From Methylorubrum populi (lineage in GTDB: Bacteria; Pseudomonadota; Alphaproteobacteria; Rhizobiales; Beijerinckiaceae): a stretch of DNA of 64,000 nt. Under the pieces are notes generated by a model. The model did not search any database. It was not told where the DNA came from and worked only from the letters and a program-made list of their open reading frames with translations. Below, in pieces: positions 54,262 to 64,000 of this stretch (position 1 is its first letter; each line of letters opens with the position of its first letter). The stretch lies in the NCBI RefSeq assembly GCF_002355515.1, contig NZ_AP014809.1, forward strand, positions 3,620,501-3,684,500, given 5' to 3'. Position numbers and translations under genes: made by a program.

Positions 54262-56163
54262 TTACTTCCCCGGCTTCTTGTCCGCCGCGCCCGGCGGCTC
54301 GCTCGGCGCGGGGGCGCCCTTCGGCAGTTCCGGATTCTCGGGATTGTGCGGCGCCGCCACGGGGGCAGGGGCGGCTTGGGCCGGATCCTGCGTCGGCGGG
54401 TTTTCGGCGGTGGCGGTCGGCTTGTCCGGCTCGGGCAGACCGTCCTTGAGCTTGGCGTTGATCTTGACGAGGTCGTCGGGCTCGGGGTTCAGGTCCTTGG
54501 CGTGCTGCCACTGGAACTTGCCCTCCAGCCGTCGGCCGGTGCGCCAGTAGGCGTCGCCGAGATGGTCGTTGATGGTGGGATCGCCCGGCTTCAGCTCGAC
54601 CGCCTTCTCCAGTTCGCGCACGGCGTCGTCCCAGCGGCCGAGGCGGAAATAGGCCCAGCCGAGGCTGTCGATGATCATGCCGTCGCGGGGCGAGAGGTCG
54701 ACGGCCTGCTTCAGCATCGTGAAGCTCTCGTCGATGTTCATGTTCCGGTCGACCCAGGAATAGGCGAGGTAGTTGAGCACCTGGGCCTTGGCGTTCGGCT
54801 GGGTCGGCGGCACGAGGCTGAGCGCCTTCTTGAGGTCGGTCTCCGCCTTCTGCCACTCGCCGGCCCGTTCGTAGGCGGTTCCGCGGAAGTAGAACAACGT
54901 CCAGTTATTGGCTTCTTTGCCCGGCGCGATCAGGTTGATCGCGCGGGTATAGGTCTCGGTCGCTTCGGTGAACTTCTTGCGCGAGCGCTGCACGTTGCCC
55001 AGCGCCGAGATCACGTCGATGTTGTCGGGATGCGCCTTGAGCACGGTGTCGAGGTGCTGGAGCGCCTCGTCGCCCCGGCCCATCTGCTCGAGGTTGAGGC
55101 CGATCTGGATGTCGGCGTTGAGCTTGAGCGGCGAGGAGGCCGGGATCTGCGCATAGGCTTCGTTCGAACGCTCGGTCTGCTTCATGCGGTCGAGCGTGTC
55201 GGCGAGGGTCAGCCGGGCCACGGCGTGCTCGGGGGCGAGGTAGAGGGCGAGCCGCAGGTAGACCACAGCCGGAAGCTCGTCGCCCTGCGTCGAGCCGGCC
55301 GAGCCGAGACCGTAGAGCACCTCGGCCGCACCTTCCTGCGCCGACGAGATCAAGGGGGTGAGCGGCTTGCCGGCCTTGAGCTTGTCGAGGGCGTCCACCA
55401 CGAGGGGATGGCGCGGCATCACCTTCTCGAACTCGCTGTAGGCGTCGATGGCGAGATCGGTGCGGCCGATCCCGGCCTCGAAGCGGGCATAGCCGTCGAC
55501 GATGCGCAGGGTGTTGCGGTCGGCGTCGTAGGCCGCCTTCAGCTTGCGCTCCGCCTCGGCGCGGTCGCCGATGACCGAGGCGATCAGCCCGGCATGGTAG
55601 TCGCGGAAGACGTTGAAGTAGCGCTCGCCGCGCAGGCGGTTCAGCGTCTCGTAGGCGCGCTTGCCGTCGCCCGCGCCGGCATAGGCCCAGGCCGTCAGCA
55701 GCGTCCCGGTGAGGTCGGCGGCCGCCCCCCTTCCGCTGCGGCCGAAGCTCTGGCGGGCGGGGCCGTACTGGCCGGCCTTGAGCTGGCGCACGCCCAGCGC
55801 GAGCTGGGCGAGGCCGTTCGAGCTCTCGCGGGTGGCGAGCCGCTCGGCGGCGCGGAAGGCGTCGGTCATGGCGCCGTCGGCCAGCAGCGACACGAAGGCG
55901 CGCTCCAGAAGCTCGGCGTTGCGCGGGTCGCCCTTCACCGCCTCGCGGTAGAAGCTCGCGGCGGCGGCCGTGTCCTTGGAGGCGCCGGCGATGTAGGCCG
56001 AGAGGAAGTTGCCTTCCAGCGATTCCGCCGGCTCGTACTCGGAGATCGGCGAGGATTCCCGGGGCTGCATGGCTGCGGCCGGCAGGGTGCCGAGACCGGT
56101 CGAAGCGAGCAGCAGGGCGAGCGCGGTGGCGCTCCGGCGGGTGGCGTATCCGAACATGGGCAC
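54262..56163 (-). CDS. exported tetratricopeptide-repeat protein
   Basis: A 633-residue protein with a signal peptide (RRSATALALLLASTGLG, cleavage near AAA). Residues 45-560 are about 13 TPR-like helical pairs, for example DTAAAASFYREAVKGDPRN, EALQHLDTVLKAHPDNIDV and DAVRELEKAVELKPGDPTIN. The last 70 residues are Pro/Ala/Glu-rich and probably disordered. TPR proteins of this kind scaffold envelope complexes. GTG start (56163) is preferred because AAGGAG lies nine bases before it; ATG 56157 is an alternative. Confidence 0.87.
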   Translation of the reverse strand: MPMFGYATRRSATALALLLASTGLGTLPAAAMQPRESSPISEYEPAESLEGNFLSAYIAGASKDTAAAASFYREAVKGDPRNAELLERAFVSLLADGAMTDAFRAAERLATRESSNGLAQLALGVRQLKAGQYGPARQSFGRSGRGAAADLTGTLLTAWAYAGAGDGKRAYETLNRLRGERYFNVFRDYHAGLIASVIGDRAEAERKLKAAYDADRNTLRIVDGYARFEAGIGRTDLAIDAYSEFEKVMPRHPLVVDALDKLKAGKPLTPLISSAQEGAAEVLYGLGSAGSTQGDELPAVVYLRLALYLAPEHAVARLTLADTLDRMKQTERSNEAYAQIPASSPLKLNADIQIGLNLEQMGRGDEALQHLDTVLKAHPDNIDVISALGNVQRSRKKFTEATETYTRAINLIAPGKEANNWTLFYFRGTAYERAGEWQKAETDLKKALSLVPPTQPNAKAQVLNYLAYSWVDRNMNIDESFTMLKQAVDLSPRDGMIIDSLGWAYFRLGRWDDAVRELEKAVELKPGDPTINDHLGDAYWRTGRRLEGKFQWQHAKDLNPEPDDLVKINAKLKDGLPEPDKPTATAENPPTQDPAQAAPAPVAAPHNPENPELPKGAPAPSEPPGAADKKPGK

Positions 56164-56301
56164 CAGTCACGGCTCCTTCGCGGGACCGGCGGACGGGGTT
56201 TCCTCCGGCCGGCTCCGGTTTGGCGGGGGACACTGAACTCTTCCCGCCATGACCGCAAGGCGAAAGGATGGCGCGGGGAGAGGCCCCATTGACGCCCTTC
56301 T

Positions 56302-56598
56302 TCAGGTGCCGTCACCGATCTCGGCGCGGGCGTCCTCCACGAGTTGAGCCAGCCCGGCATCGACCTCCGAACCCAGCAGCGCGCGCTCGGCCGCGGTCAG
56401 ATCCCTGGCCCAGGCACCGCTGCCGAAGCCATCCCGGCAGCGCGCCCGCTCGGCGTCGATGAAGGCCCGCGTCTCCCCGGGGCGATCCCGCATCGCCTGC
56501 AGGAATCCGAACCATGCCGCGCGCTCGACCACGGCGAGGCGGGCGCGCAGCCGCACCTCCACGGCCCGAGCAGGGTCAACGGTCTCGTCCTCAGCCAT
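56302..56598 (-). CDS. hypothetical helical protein
   Basis: A 98-residue cytosolic protein of alternating charged and hydrophobic residues, predicted all-helical (RLRARLAVVERAAWFGFLQA, then ERALLGSEVDAGLAQLVEDA). No export signal or known family. It sits between the TPR gene and another small gene on the same strand. Confidence 0.5.
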   Translation of the reverse strand: MAEDETVDPARAVEVRLRARLAVVERAAWFGFLQAMRDRPGETRAFIDAERARCRDGFGSGAWARDLTAAERALLGSEVDAGLAQLVEDARAEIGDGT

Positions 56599-56607
56599 GG
56601 CCGCCTC

Positions 56608-56820
56608 CTACCGCTCCTTGCGCTGCTCGCAGCGGGTCTTCACGTAGGTATTGGTATCCCCGCCATGGCCTGCGCTCGCGGCAAGCACCGGTCCCTGGAT
56701 GAGGCATTCCTGAAGCGTATGGGCCGGCCCGATGATCACGTCGAGGGCGGTCTCGCGGGAGCAATCGGGCATCTGAACGCTGGACGCGCAGACCAGGGCA
56801 ACGACGAGGATGGGATTCAT
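56608..56820 (-). CDS. small exported cysteine-containing protein
   Basis: The 70-residue protein from the ATG at 56820 (MNPILVVALVCASSVQM). Cysteines occur at positions near 11, 20, 39 and 64 (PDCSRE, LQECLIQ, TRCEQR), so disulphides are likely. It resembles small Methylobacterium proteins of unknown function. The short hydrophobic start may be a signal peptide. Confidence 0.5.
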   Translation of the reverse strand: MNPILVVALVCASSVQMPDCSRETALDVIIGPAHTLQECLIQGPVLAASAGHGGDTNTYVKTRCEQRKER

Positions 56821-56968
56821 GGGGCCGGCCTCCCTGCCGGAGATGTTTTCGACGGTCGGAGCATATGGAGGCTCCGGCGGCCCATTACGGCTGACGGACG
56901 AGCGTAATCCGCGCGCTCCGCCGGTTGAAACCGGCAAACATCCCGAAAGGCTGCCCTGAGCCGATGCG

Positions 56969-57274
56969 TCACAGCAGCCCGGTCAAGTCCACGCCGCGCT
57001 CAAGCTCGGCCGGGGAGGGCAGGCGTGCCTCGCCCAGCAGATGCAGGAAGGTGGTGAACTCGGCGCTCCGGCCTATGCTGCAGGCCGCCACCGCCCGGCC
57101 ACCGCACAGCACCCCCTTGGCGAGGGGCGCGCCGTAATGCGGGCATTTCGCCTGGAAGGCGCGCCTGCCGTCACCGTCCCGCAGGAACAGGACTGCCTCG
57201 TCGCCGGCCTTCCCCTCCGCCATGCCGCCGAGCGGGATGTCCTCGAGCCTGATCCTGATCTCGCCGGCCGCCAT
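56969..57274 (-). CDS. degenerate Rieske-type ferredoxin domain
   Basis: A 101-residue protein from the ATG at 57274. It has the first half of a Rieske [2Fe-2S] site, KCPHYGAPLAKGVL (about 43-56). Where the second ligand pair (normally CPWHxxxF) should be, it reads AACSIGRSAEF, which lacks the histidine. The C-terminal 45 residues do not follow the family. It may be a remnant of an apoptosis-inducing-factor-like flavoprotein with an N-terminal Rieske domain, or a ligand-variant protein. No intact reductase follows. Confidence 0.55.
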   Translation of the reverse strand: MAAGEIRIRLEDIPLGGMAEGKAGDEAVLFLRDGDGRRAFQAKCPHYGAPLAKGVLCGGRAVAACSIGRSAEFTTFLHLLGEARLPSPAELERGVDLTGLL

Positions 57275-57474
57275 ATCGGGGTCCTCACGCCGGTCCCGAA
57301 GGATTCCAGCCTACAAGTCGTGACCGACGACGAGGTTGCAGCGACCTGCCAACCCTCTGACCGAACTGAGGATTTCCGCGGATCGAGGTCGCTGCCCAAA
57401 AAAAGTCGCAAGAGGGTCCTGTCTTCGCGCGGATCGGACAAGGTCGTGACCGGCGTTTTGACAGGGAGGCGGCA

Positions 57475-57717
57475 ATGTCTTTCGAGATCGTTCTGACGCA
57501 ATCCGCGCAGGAAATCGCCGAGAGAAGCGGTGTTCTTCCAGTTCTCGAAGAGCGTGCGCGCGATGAAATCGCGGAACTACCGGGTGAGGGCCTCGAAGAA
57601 CTCGAGCGCCGCCTGTTCCATGCCTTCGCGCTCGACGACGGCACCGAGGTGATCTGCTCGCTGACTGCCGACGGCGCTGTCAGGGTCGATGCCTGCGAGG
57701 CGGAAGCCGCCGCCTGA
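57475..57717 (+). CDS. small acidic protein
   Basis: The 80-residue cytosolic protein starts with an ATG behind GGGAGG. It is acidic and helical at the N-terminus (VLPVLEERARDEIAELPGEG), with a short beta-like end (GTEVICSLTADGAVRVD). No family recognised. It is a clear gene by ribosome site and composition. Confidence 0.6.
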   Translation: MSFEIVLTQSAQEIAERSGVLPVLEERARDEIAELPGEGLEELERRLFHAFALDDGTEVICSLTADGAVRVDACEAEAAA

Positions 57718-57870
57718 CGCGCTTCGCGGAACCGTGAACGGCGGGACCGGATTGCTCCTCCCGCTTGAAGTGCCTCACGAAGCGTCCGCCGACGGTCTCC
57801 CTTCCGAAGGGAAGACGCCGCGGCGAGCGCTTCGCGAGACGCTCGTTCCCGCATCCGTCGAGGAGGAGAC

Positions 57871-58194
57871 ATGGCCCAGGACACCGTCGGCGTCGAAGCC
57901 GAGTTCACGAGCCGCGAGGCAGCCCGCGCCGCCAAGGACCGCCTCGTGAGGGCGGGGTTTGCCCGCAACAGCATCGACATCGATCGCGAGGGCGACACCT
58001 ACATCGTCCATCTGCCGACCCAGGAGGCGAACCGGCAGCGGGCCGCGCGCATCCTCAGGGGCCGCGCCGTGATCGAGAGCGCCAAGAGCACCGGCTGGGC
58101 CGCCGCCGACACCCTCGGCAGCAACCGGCTGCTCACGCTCGGGCTCGCGGCCCTGGCAGGCTTCGCGCTCTACGGCCTGACCAACCGCCGCTGA
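57871..58194 (+). CDS. small protein with C-terminal membrane helix
   Basis: The 107-residue protein from an ATG behind GAGGAGGAGAC. The first 65 residues (SREAARAAKDRLVRAGFARN then DTYIVHLPTQEANRQRA) look like the alpha-beta fold of stress-protein 17M/YflT-like domains. The C-terminus (LTLGLAALAGFALYGLTN) is a membrane or amphipathic helix. It may be a stress protein; targets unknown. Confidence 0.6.
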   Translation: MAQDTVGVEAEFTSREAARAAKDRLVRAGFARNSIDIDREGDTYIVHLPTQEANRQRAARILRGRAVIESAKSTGWAAADTLGSNRLLTLGLAALAGFALYGLTNRR

Positions 58195-58205
58195 CACGCC
58201 GAACT

Positions 58206-58236
58206 CCCTGTGGGACCGCGCGCTGGTCCCGCAGGG
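58206..58236. terminator. bidirectional hairpin between convergent genes
   Basis: CCCTGTGGGACC (58206-58217), loop GCGCGCT, GGTCCCGCAGGG (58225-58236): 12 pairs with one G-T. It lies between the stop of the 57871 gene and the stop of the LLM oxidoreductase and can end both transcripts. Confidence 0.6.
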
Positions 58237-58239
58237 AAA

Positions 58240-59574
58240 CTATCGCGCCTCGAAGAAGCGGTTGCCTGGCCGTTCGAGGCCGAGATGGTCGCGCAGGGTC
58301 GTTCCCTCGTACGCCGTGCGGAACAGGCCGCGCCGCTGCAGCTCCGGCACCACGCCGGCGCAGAAGTCGTCGAGCCCTTCCGGCACGAAGGGGAACATCA
58401 CGTTGAAGCCGTCGCAGGCCTCGCCCACGAGCCATTCCCCCATCCGGTCGGCGATCTGCTCCGGTGTGCCGACGAAGGTGAGCCCGCCATAGCCGCCGAC
58501 GCGGCGCGCCAATTCGCGCACGGTCGCACCCGTGCGGCGGGCATAGTCGACGATCTGGGCCTGACCGCTCTTGCTGGCATTCGTCTCCGGGATTTCGGGC
58601 AGCGGCGCGTCGAGATCGAAGCCGGACGCATCGGTGCCGAGGCGGACCGAGAGGTTGGCGAGCCCGCTCTCGACCGGCACCAGTGCGTCGAGCCGCGCCT
58701 TCTTCGCCTTGGCCTCCTCCTCGGTGCCGCCGACCACGACGAAGGCGCCGGGCAGGATCTTTAGGGCGTCGCGGGACCGGCCCGCCGCCGCCATCCGGCC
58801 CTTCACATCGGCGTAGAATTTTTGGCCGGCCTCCAGCGAGGAGGCCGAGCCGAACACCATCTCGGCGGTCTCCGCCGCGATCTGGCGCCCGGCCTCGGAA
58901 GCGCCCGCCTGGACGATCACCGGCCAGCCCTGGACCGGGCGGGCGACGTTGAGCGGCCCCTTCACCTTCAGGAACTCGCCCCGGTGGTCCAGAGTGCGGA
59001 GCTTGGCGGGATCGAAGAACAGCCCCTGCTCGACGTCGCGGACGAAGGCGTCGTCGGCCCAAGAGTCCCACAGGCCGGTGACAACTTCGAAAAACTCGCG
59101 GGCGCGGGCGTAGCGCGTGGCGTGGTCGAGATGCGCGTCGCGGCCGAAATTCAGCGCCTCGTCCGGGTTGCCGGAGGTGACGAGGTTCCAGCCGGCGCGG
59201 CCCTTCGAGATATGGTCGAGCGAGGCGAACTTGCGGGCCACATGGTAGGGCTCGTTGTAGGTGGTCGAGGCGGTGGCGATCAGCCCGATCCGCTCCGTCA
59301 CCATGGCGAGCGCCGGCAGCAGCGTCAGCGGATCGAAGGAGGTGACGGTGGCCGAGCGCTTCAGCGCCTCCATCGGCATATTCATCACCGCCAGATGGTC
59401 GGCCATGAAGAAGGCGTCGAACTTGGCCGCCTCCAGGGTGCGGGCGAAGCGCACGAGGTGGTCGAGGTTGAAGTTCGCGTCCGGAAAGCCGCCGGGATAG
59501 CGCCACCACGCGGTGTGGATGCCGATCGGGCGCATGAAAGCGCCGAGATGAAGTTGTTTCCGAGGCTCGCTCAA
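58240..59574 (-). CDS. LLM-class flavin-dependent monooxygenase
   Basis: The 444-residue luciferase-like protein belongs to the NtaA/SnaA/DszA group. GIHTAWWRYPGG opens the domain, with FDAFFMADHLAV near 55 and YNEPYHVARKFASLDHISKG near 115. GRAGWNLVTSGNPDEALNFG near 135 and PVIVQAGASEAGRQIAAE near 240 follow. These enzymes use FMNH2 from a separate reductase to oxygenate sulfur- or nitrogen-containing compounds; the substrate here is unknown. The TTG at 59574 has GGAGG six bases upstream. Divergent from the SPFH gene. Confidence 0.88.
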   Translation of the reverse strand: MSEPRKQLHLGAFMRPIGIHTAWWRYPGGFPDANFNLDHLVRFARTLEAAKFDAFFMADHLAVMNMPMEALKRSATVTSFDPLTLLPALAMVTERIGLIATASTTYNEPYHVARKFASLDHISKGRAGWNLVTSGNPDEALNFGRDAHLDHATRYARAREFFEVVTGLWDSWADDAFVRDVEQGLFFDPAKLRTLDHRGEFLKVKGPLNVARPVQGWPVIVQAGASEAGRQIAAETAEMVFGSASSLEAGQKFYADVKGRMAAAGRSRDALKILPGAFVVVGGTEEEAKAKKARLDALVPVESGLANLSVRLGTDASGFDLDAPLPEIPETNASKSGQAQIVDYARRTGATVRELARRVGGYGGLTFVGTPEQIADRMGEWLVGEACDGFNVMFPFVPEGLDDFCAGVVPELQRRGLFRTAYEGTTLRDHLGLERPGNRFFEAR

Positions 59575-59743
59575 CGGGGTCCTCCGGGCGCATCGACCCT
59601 TCGATGAGGCCGATATGGTGCACGTCGTCGCCCCGGCGTCACCGGTCAAACGGTCCGAGCGTGACGATATCGGCACCGACCCTAGGATTGCCCGTGCCTC
59701 ATCCCTAAGGTTCGGGCGGATTGCAGCGACGAGGGGAGTGAGT

Positions 59744-60712
59744 ATGGCCGGAGCGAGCGTCACGGGGGACGTGCCCTATCGCGCCCTGAACGGCTGGCTG
59801 GCGCTCGGCCTCGCCATCCCCTGCCTCGCCCTGGCGGCCCTGACCTTTCTCGGCGGCGGCGTGCTGGTGCTTGGCCGCGGCAGCGTCGGCCCGGTCTTCC
59901 TGCTCGTCTCCGTGGCGGCGCTGATCGCCGGGATCGTACTGCTCGCTGGGCTGATCACCCTGAAACCCCGGCAGGCGGCGGTGCTGACCCTGTTCGGGCG
60001 CTATCACGGCACCATCGCCCGCGACGGCTTCTGGTGGCGCAACCCGCTCACCGCGGTGGCCAAGGTCTCGCTCGCCACCGAGGCGCAGGAGACCAAGATC
60101 ATCACCGTCAACGACCTGATGGGCAATCCGATCACCATCGCGGCCGCCGCGATCTGGCGGGTGCAGGACGCCGCGCGCGCCACCTTCGACGTCGGCAGCT
60201 ACCACGAATTCGTCTCGCTCCAGGCGGAGGCGGCCCTGCGCAACATCGCCTCGACCCGCCCCTACGACCACGACGAGGCGGAGAATGTCGGCGAGGAGGC
60301 CGGCGACGCCAAGCGCCGGCTCGCGGAGAAGGCGACTCGCGTCGCCTCGCTGCGGGCCGACCGCGATGCGATCCATGCCGACCTCATCGCGGAGCTGGGC
60401 CAGCGCGTGGCGCTGGCGGGCGTGGTGGTGGAGGACGTGCGGATCACGCATCTCGCCTATGCCCCGGAGATCGCCGGCGCGATGCTCAAGCGCCAGCAGG
60501 CCGGCGCCATCATCGCGGCCCGCCGCCAGATCGTGGAGGGCGCGGTCGCCATCGTGCGCGACACGATCCGCCGCCTGGAACAGCCGGAGGACGGTCATGC
60601 CGGCATCCTCTTCGACGACCAGGGCCGCGCCAGCATGGCGCAGAACATGCTGATCATGATCGTTGGGGATCGCGAGGCGACCCCGGTCGTGAGCGTCGGG
60701 ACGAAGCCGTAG
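59744..60712 (+). CDS. SPFH-domain membrane protein
   Basis: A 322-residue protein with an ATG behind GAGGGGAG. Two N-terminal membrane helices (about 18-72) are followed by an SPFH/band-7 domain: [18 protein letters not shown] near 74, FWWRNPL near 96 and [20 protein letters not shown] (about 230). The helical segment [20 protein letters not shown] precedes this last block. SPFH proteins oligomerise into membrane microdomain scaffolds. Partner proteases such as FtsH or HflC are not adjacent. Confidence 0.88.
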   Translation: MAGASVTGDVPYRALNGWLALGLAIPCLALAALTFLGGGVLVLGRGSVGPVFLLVSVAALIAGIVLLAGLITLKPRQAAVLTLFGRYHGTIARDGFWWRNPLTAVAKVSLATEAQETKIITVNDLMGNPITIAAAAIWRVQDAARATFDVGSYHEFVSLQAEAALRNIASTRPYDHDEAENVGEEAGDAKRRLAEKATRVASLRADRDAIHADLIAELGQRVALAGVVVEDVRITHLAYAPEIAGAMLKRQQAGAIIAARRQIVEGAVAIVRDTIRRLEQPEDGHAGILFDDQGRASMAQNMLIMIVGDREATPVVSVGTKP

Positions 60713-60826
60713 ACCGTCGCCCATCGATCCCGCGCCCGGGACGACCCCAATCGGCGAAATGCCCGATCTTGGGGGAGCCCGATCTTGGCAGCGGGCGGCG
60801 ACCTTGCTCAGGGGACTTCGTCGAGC

Positions 60827-62503
60827 ATGGGGCAGGACAAAGCCGTTCTTCGTCATCTCGTGGACGACGCGATCCGGCTGCTCAGGCCGGTCTGGCCGCT
60901 GGTGGCCGTCGCGACGGCCCTCGGATCGGTCGGCGGGCTCGCCACCGCAGCCGCCCTGTCCAAGATCAACCAAGCCTTCTACGGCGAGGGCGCGCTCGCC
61001 GACGGCGTGTTGCTGGCGTTTGCCGGGTTCGCGGCCCTGAGCGTCGTCGGCACCTTCGCGGCCAGCCTCGGCAACGCCTATGCGGGCGGGCGCATCCAGG
61101 CGGCCCTCAGCCGCGACCTCACCGACCAGATCCTGACCGCACCGATCGAGCGGATCGAGCGCCTCGGCAAGCACAAGCTGCTCGCCTCGCTCCAGGGCGA
61201 CGTGAACACCATCTTCACGGCCATCGCGTTCCTCTCGCCGATCGTGGTGGCGTGCGGGACCCTGACCGGCTGCGGTGCCTACATGATCATCCTGTCACCG
61301 GCCCTGTCGGCGGTGACGGCGGCGGTCCTGATCCTCGAAAGCCTGGGCGCGAATGCCCTGCGCCGGAACATGCTCCGCTACTTCGAAGACGTCCGCAAGA
61401 ATCGCGAGGCGACCCAGAAGCACTATCTCACCCTGACGGAGGCGGCGAAGGAGCTGCGCATCGGCCGCGAACGCCGGCTGCACCTGCGCAACGTCGCGCT
61501 TCGGGACTGTATCGAGCAGGCGCGCCGGCTGATGGCGCGCATCGCCGTCATCCAGCAATCGCTGTCGATGCTGAGCCAATCGACCAACTTCCTGCTGTTC
61601 GCCGGTCTCATCGCCTACAAGGCCCTCGCCGGTATCAGCGGCGCCGAACTCTCCGGTTTCGTGCTCGTGCTGCTCTACATCCAGGCGCCGATCGCACAGC
61701 TGATCCACTTCGTGCCGATGATCGGGCAGGCTCAGGTCGCCTACCGACGCATTGCCGAGTTTTCGGACGACGGGGCGGAGGCGGAAGCCGGCCTTCTCTC
61801 GCCGGCGTCGACGCGGCCGGCTCCTCGCCTCCACGACATCACCCTGCGCGGCGTGAGCCACGGCTTTCCGGCCGCGGACGGCAAGGCGCCCTTCACCCTG
61901 GGCCCGATCGACCTGACGATCCGGGCCGGCGAGATCCTGTTCATCGTCGGCGAGAACGGCTCGGGCAAGACGACGCTGATCAAGCTGCTGCTCGGCCTCT
62001 ACCCGCCGCAAGCGGGAGAGATCCTGCTCGACGGCGTGCCGGTGACACCGCAGACCCGCGACGCGTACCGCCAGCACTTCTCGGCGATCTTCTTCGACTA
62101 CCACCTGTTCGACGAGCTGATCCCGACCGACGGCGCCGGCCCGGAGGCCGCCCGGCCGCTGCTGGAGCGGCTCGATCTCGCCCGGAAGGTCGAGATCGCC
62201 GAGGGCCGCTTCTCCACCACCGATCTCTCGACCGGCCAGCGCAAGCGCCTCGCCCTGGTGCAGGCCGCCCTCGAAGGACGCCCGGTCCTCGTTCTGGACG
62301 AGTGGGCGGCGGAGCAGGATCCGACCTTCCGGCGGCGGTTCTACGAGGAACTCCTGCCGGAGCTCCGCCGCGGAGGACGAACGCTCGTCGTCATCAGCCA
62401 CGACGACCGCTACTTCGGCGCCGCCGACCGGGTGCTGCACTTGGCGGAAGGGCGGATCGCGGCGATCACGGAGAAGGCACCCGCGGCGGCCGAGCCGGTC
62501 TGA
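60827..62503 (+). CDS. cyclic-peptide/siderophore-type ABC exporter (SyrD/PvdE-like)
   Basis: A 558-residue half-transporter with fused membrane and ATPase domains. Residues 10-320 carry six membrane helices. The ATPase has Walker A VGENGSGKTTLIKLLLG near 372, signature LSTGQRKRLALVQA near 468 and Walker B PVLVLDEWAAEQDP near 488, then the switch histidine VISHDD. The order and loops match the cyclic peptide export family (PvdE, SyrD). A longer TTG start (60785) is possible. No peptide synthetase or precursor gene is adjacent, so the substrate is unknown. Confidence 0.85.
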   Translation: MGQDKAVLRHLVDDAIRLLRPVWPLVAVATALGSVGGLATAAALSKINQAFYGEGALADGVLLAFAGFAALSVVGTFAASLGNAYAGGRIQAALSRDLTDQILTAPIERIERLGKHKLLASLQGDVNTIFTAIAFLSPIVVACGTLTGCGAYMIILSPALSAVTAAVLILESLGANALRRNMLRYFEDVRKNREATQKHYLTLTEAAKELRIGRERRLHLRNVALRDCIEQARRLMARIAVIQQSLSMLSQSTNFLLFAGLIAYKALAGISGAELSGFVLVLLYIQAPIAQLIHFVPMIGQAQVAYRRIAEFSDDGAEAEAGLLSPASTRPAPRLHDITLRGVSHGFPAADGKAPFTLGPIDLTIRAGEILFIVGENGSGKTTLIKLLLGLYPPQAGEILLDGVPVTPQTRDAYRQHFSAIFFDYHLFDELIPTDGAGPEAARPLLERLDLARKVEIAEGRFSTTDLSTGQRKRLALVQAALEGRPVLVLDEWAAEQDPTFRRRFYEELLPELRRGGRTLVVISHDDRYFGAADRVLHLAEGRIAAITEKAPAAAEPV

Positions 62504-62559
62504 CCGGACGGCGAAGCCGGTTGTTTCCCGCTTCGCTCCGAAACCGTGGCCGTTGCGGA

Positions 62560-64000
<1,441 letters not shown>

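Noticed and set aside
54116..54560. Plus-strand 144-residue frame beside the TPR gene
   Set aside because: It overlaps the 3' end of the real TPR gene and its translation shows the reversed codon pattern.

Overview
The window looks like a chromosomal segment of a high-GC alphaproteobacterium, most probably Methylobacterium/Methylorubrum. This is inferred from the class I polyhydroxyalkanoate synthase (34321-36138), which at 605 residues closely matches the M. extorquens enzyme as I remember it. It is also supported by a general-stress (EcfG-type) promoter, the many short secreted proteins typical of Rhizobiales, and a dispersed double-hairpin repeat of a type I associate with Methylobacterium. 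I see no phage, plasmid, insertion-sequence or CRISPR genes.

Region by region: 1-5000 holds a flavin monooxygenase and a translationally coupled queuosine unit (queA, an AadA-like nucleotidyltransferase, tgt). At 6449-6524 lies tRNA-Lys(UUU). Next to it, on the minus strand, is the most interesting block (6589-13190): a tight operon of the five uncharacterised families STM4015-STM4014-STM4013-STM4012-STM4011 (leucine-rich-repeat protein, ATP-grasp-like ligase, alkaline-phosphatase-fold hydrolase, HemN-like radical SAM, second radical SAM). It is preceded in the same direction by a leucine-rich DUF6745 protein and a conserved 98-residue protein. From 13763 to 22969 come an integral-membrane M48 protease, a row of small exported proteins, an HD-type hydrolase, a leucine-rich-repeat protein kinase fusion and two CYTH phosphatase-like proteins.

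From 22979 to 24875 lies an ECF41 sigma factor module (cupin, carboxymuconolactone-decarboxylase-like protein, sigma factor) with a recognisable self-type promoter. After it come a membrane cytochrome b / ferredoxin / nucleotide cyclase fusion, a royal-jelly-like protein, a stress-promoter-driven small protein and the K+-independent proton pyrophosphatase. 32443-39218 holds an alanine-type aminotransferase, phaC, a Kef-type antiporter and a LuxR regulator. 39612-45343 carries glyQ and glyS separated by a PhoX phosphatase and a small exported protein.

The last third mixes housekeeping genes (trmN6-like, ispB, ispE, parE) with small exported proteins, a TetR-regulated pair with visible operators, a 5'-truncated acyltransferase, a large exported TPR protein, a luciferase-like monooxygenase, an SPFH protein and an orphan cyclic-peptide-type ABC exporter. 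Two near-identical 103-bp repeats bracket ispE and a tryptophan/histidine-rich secreted protein. The right edge cuts parE.
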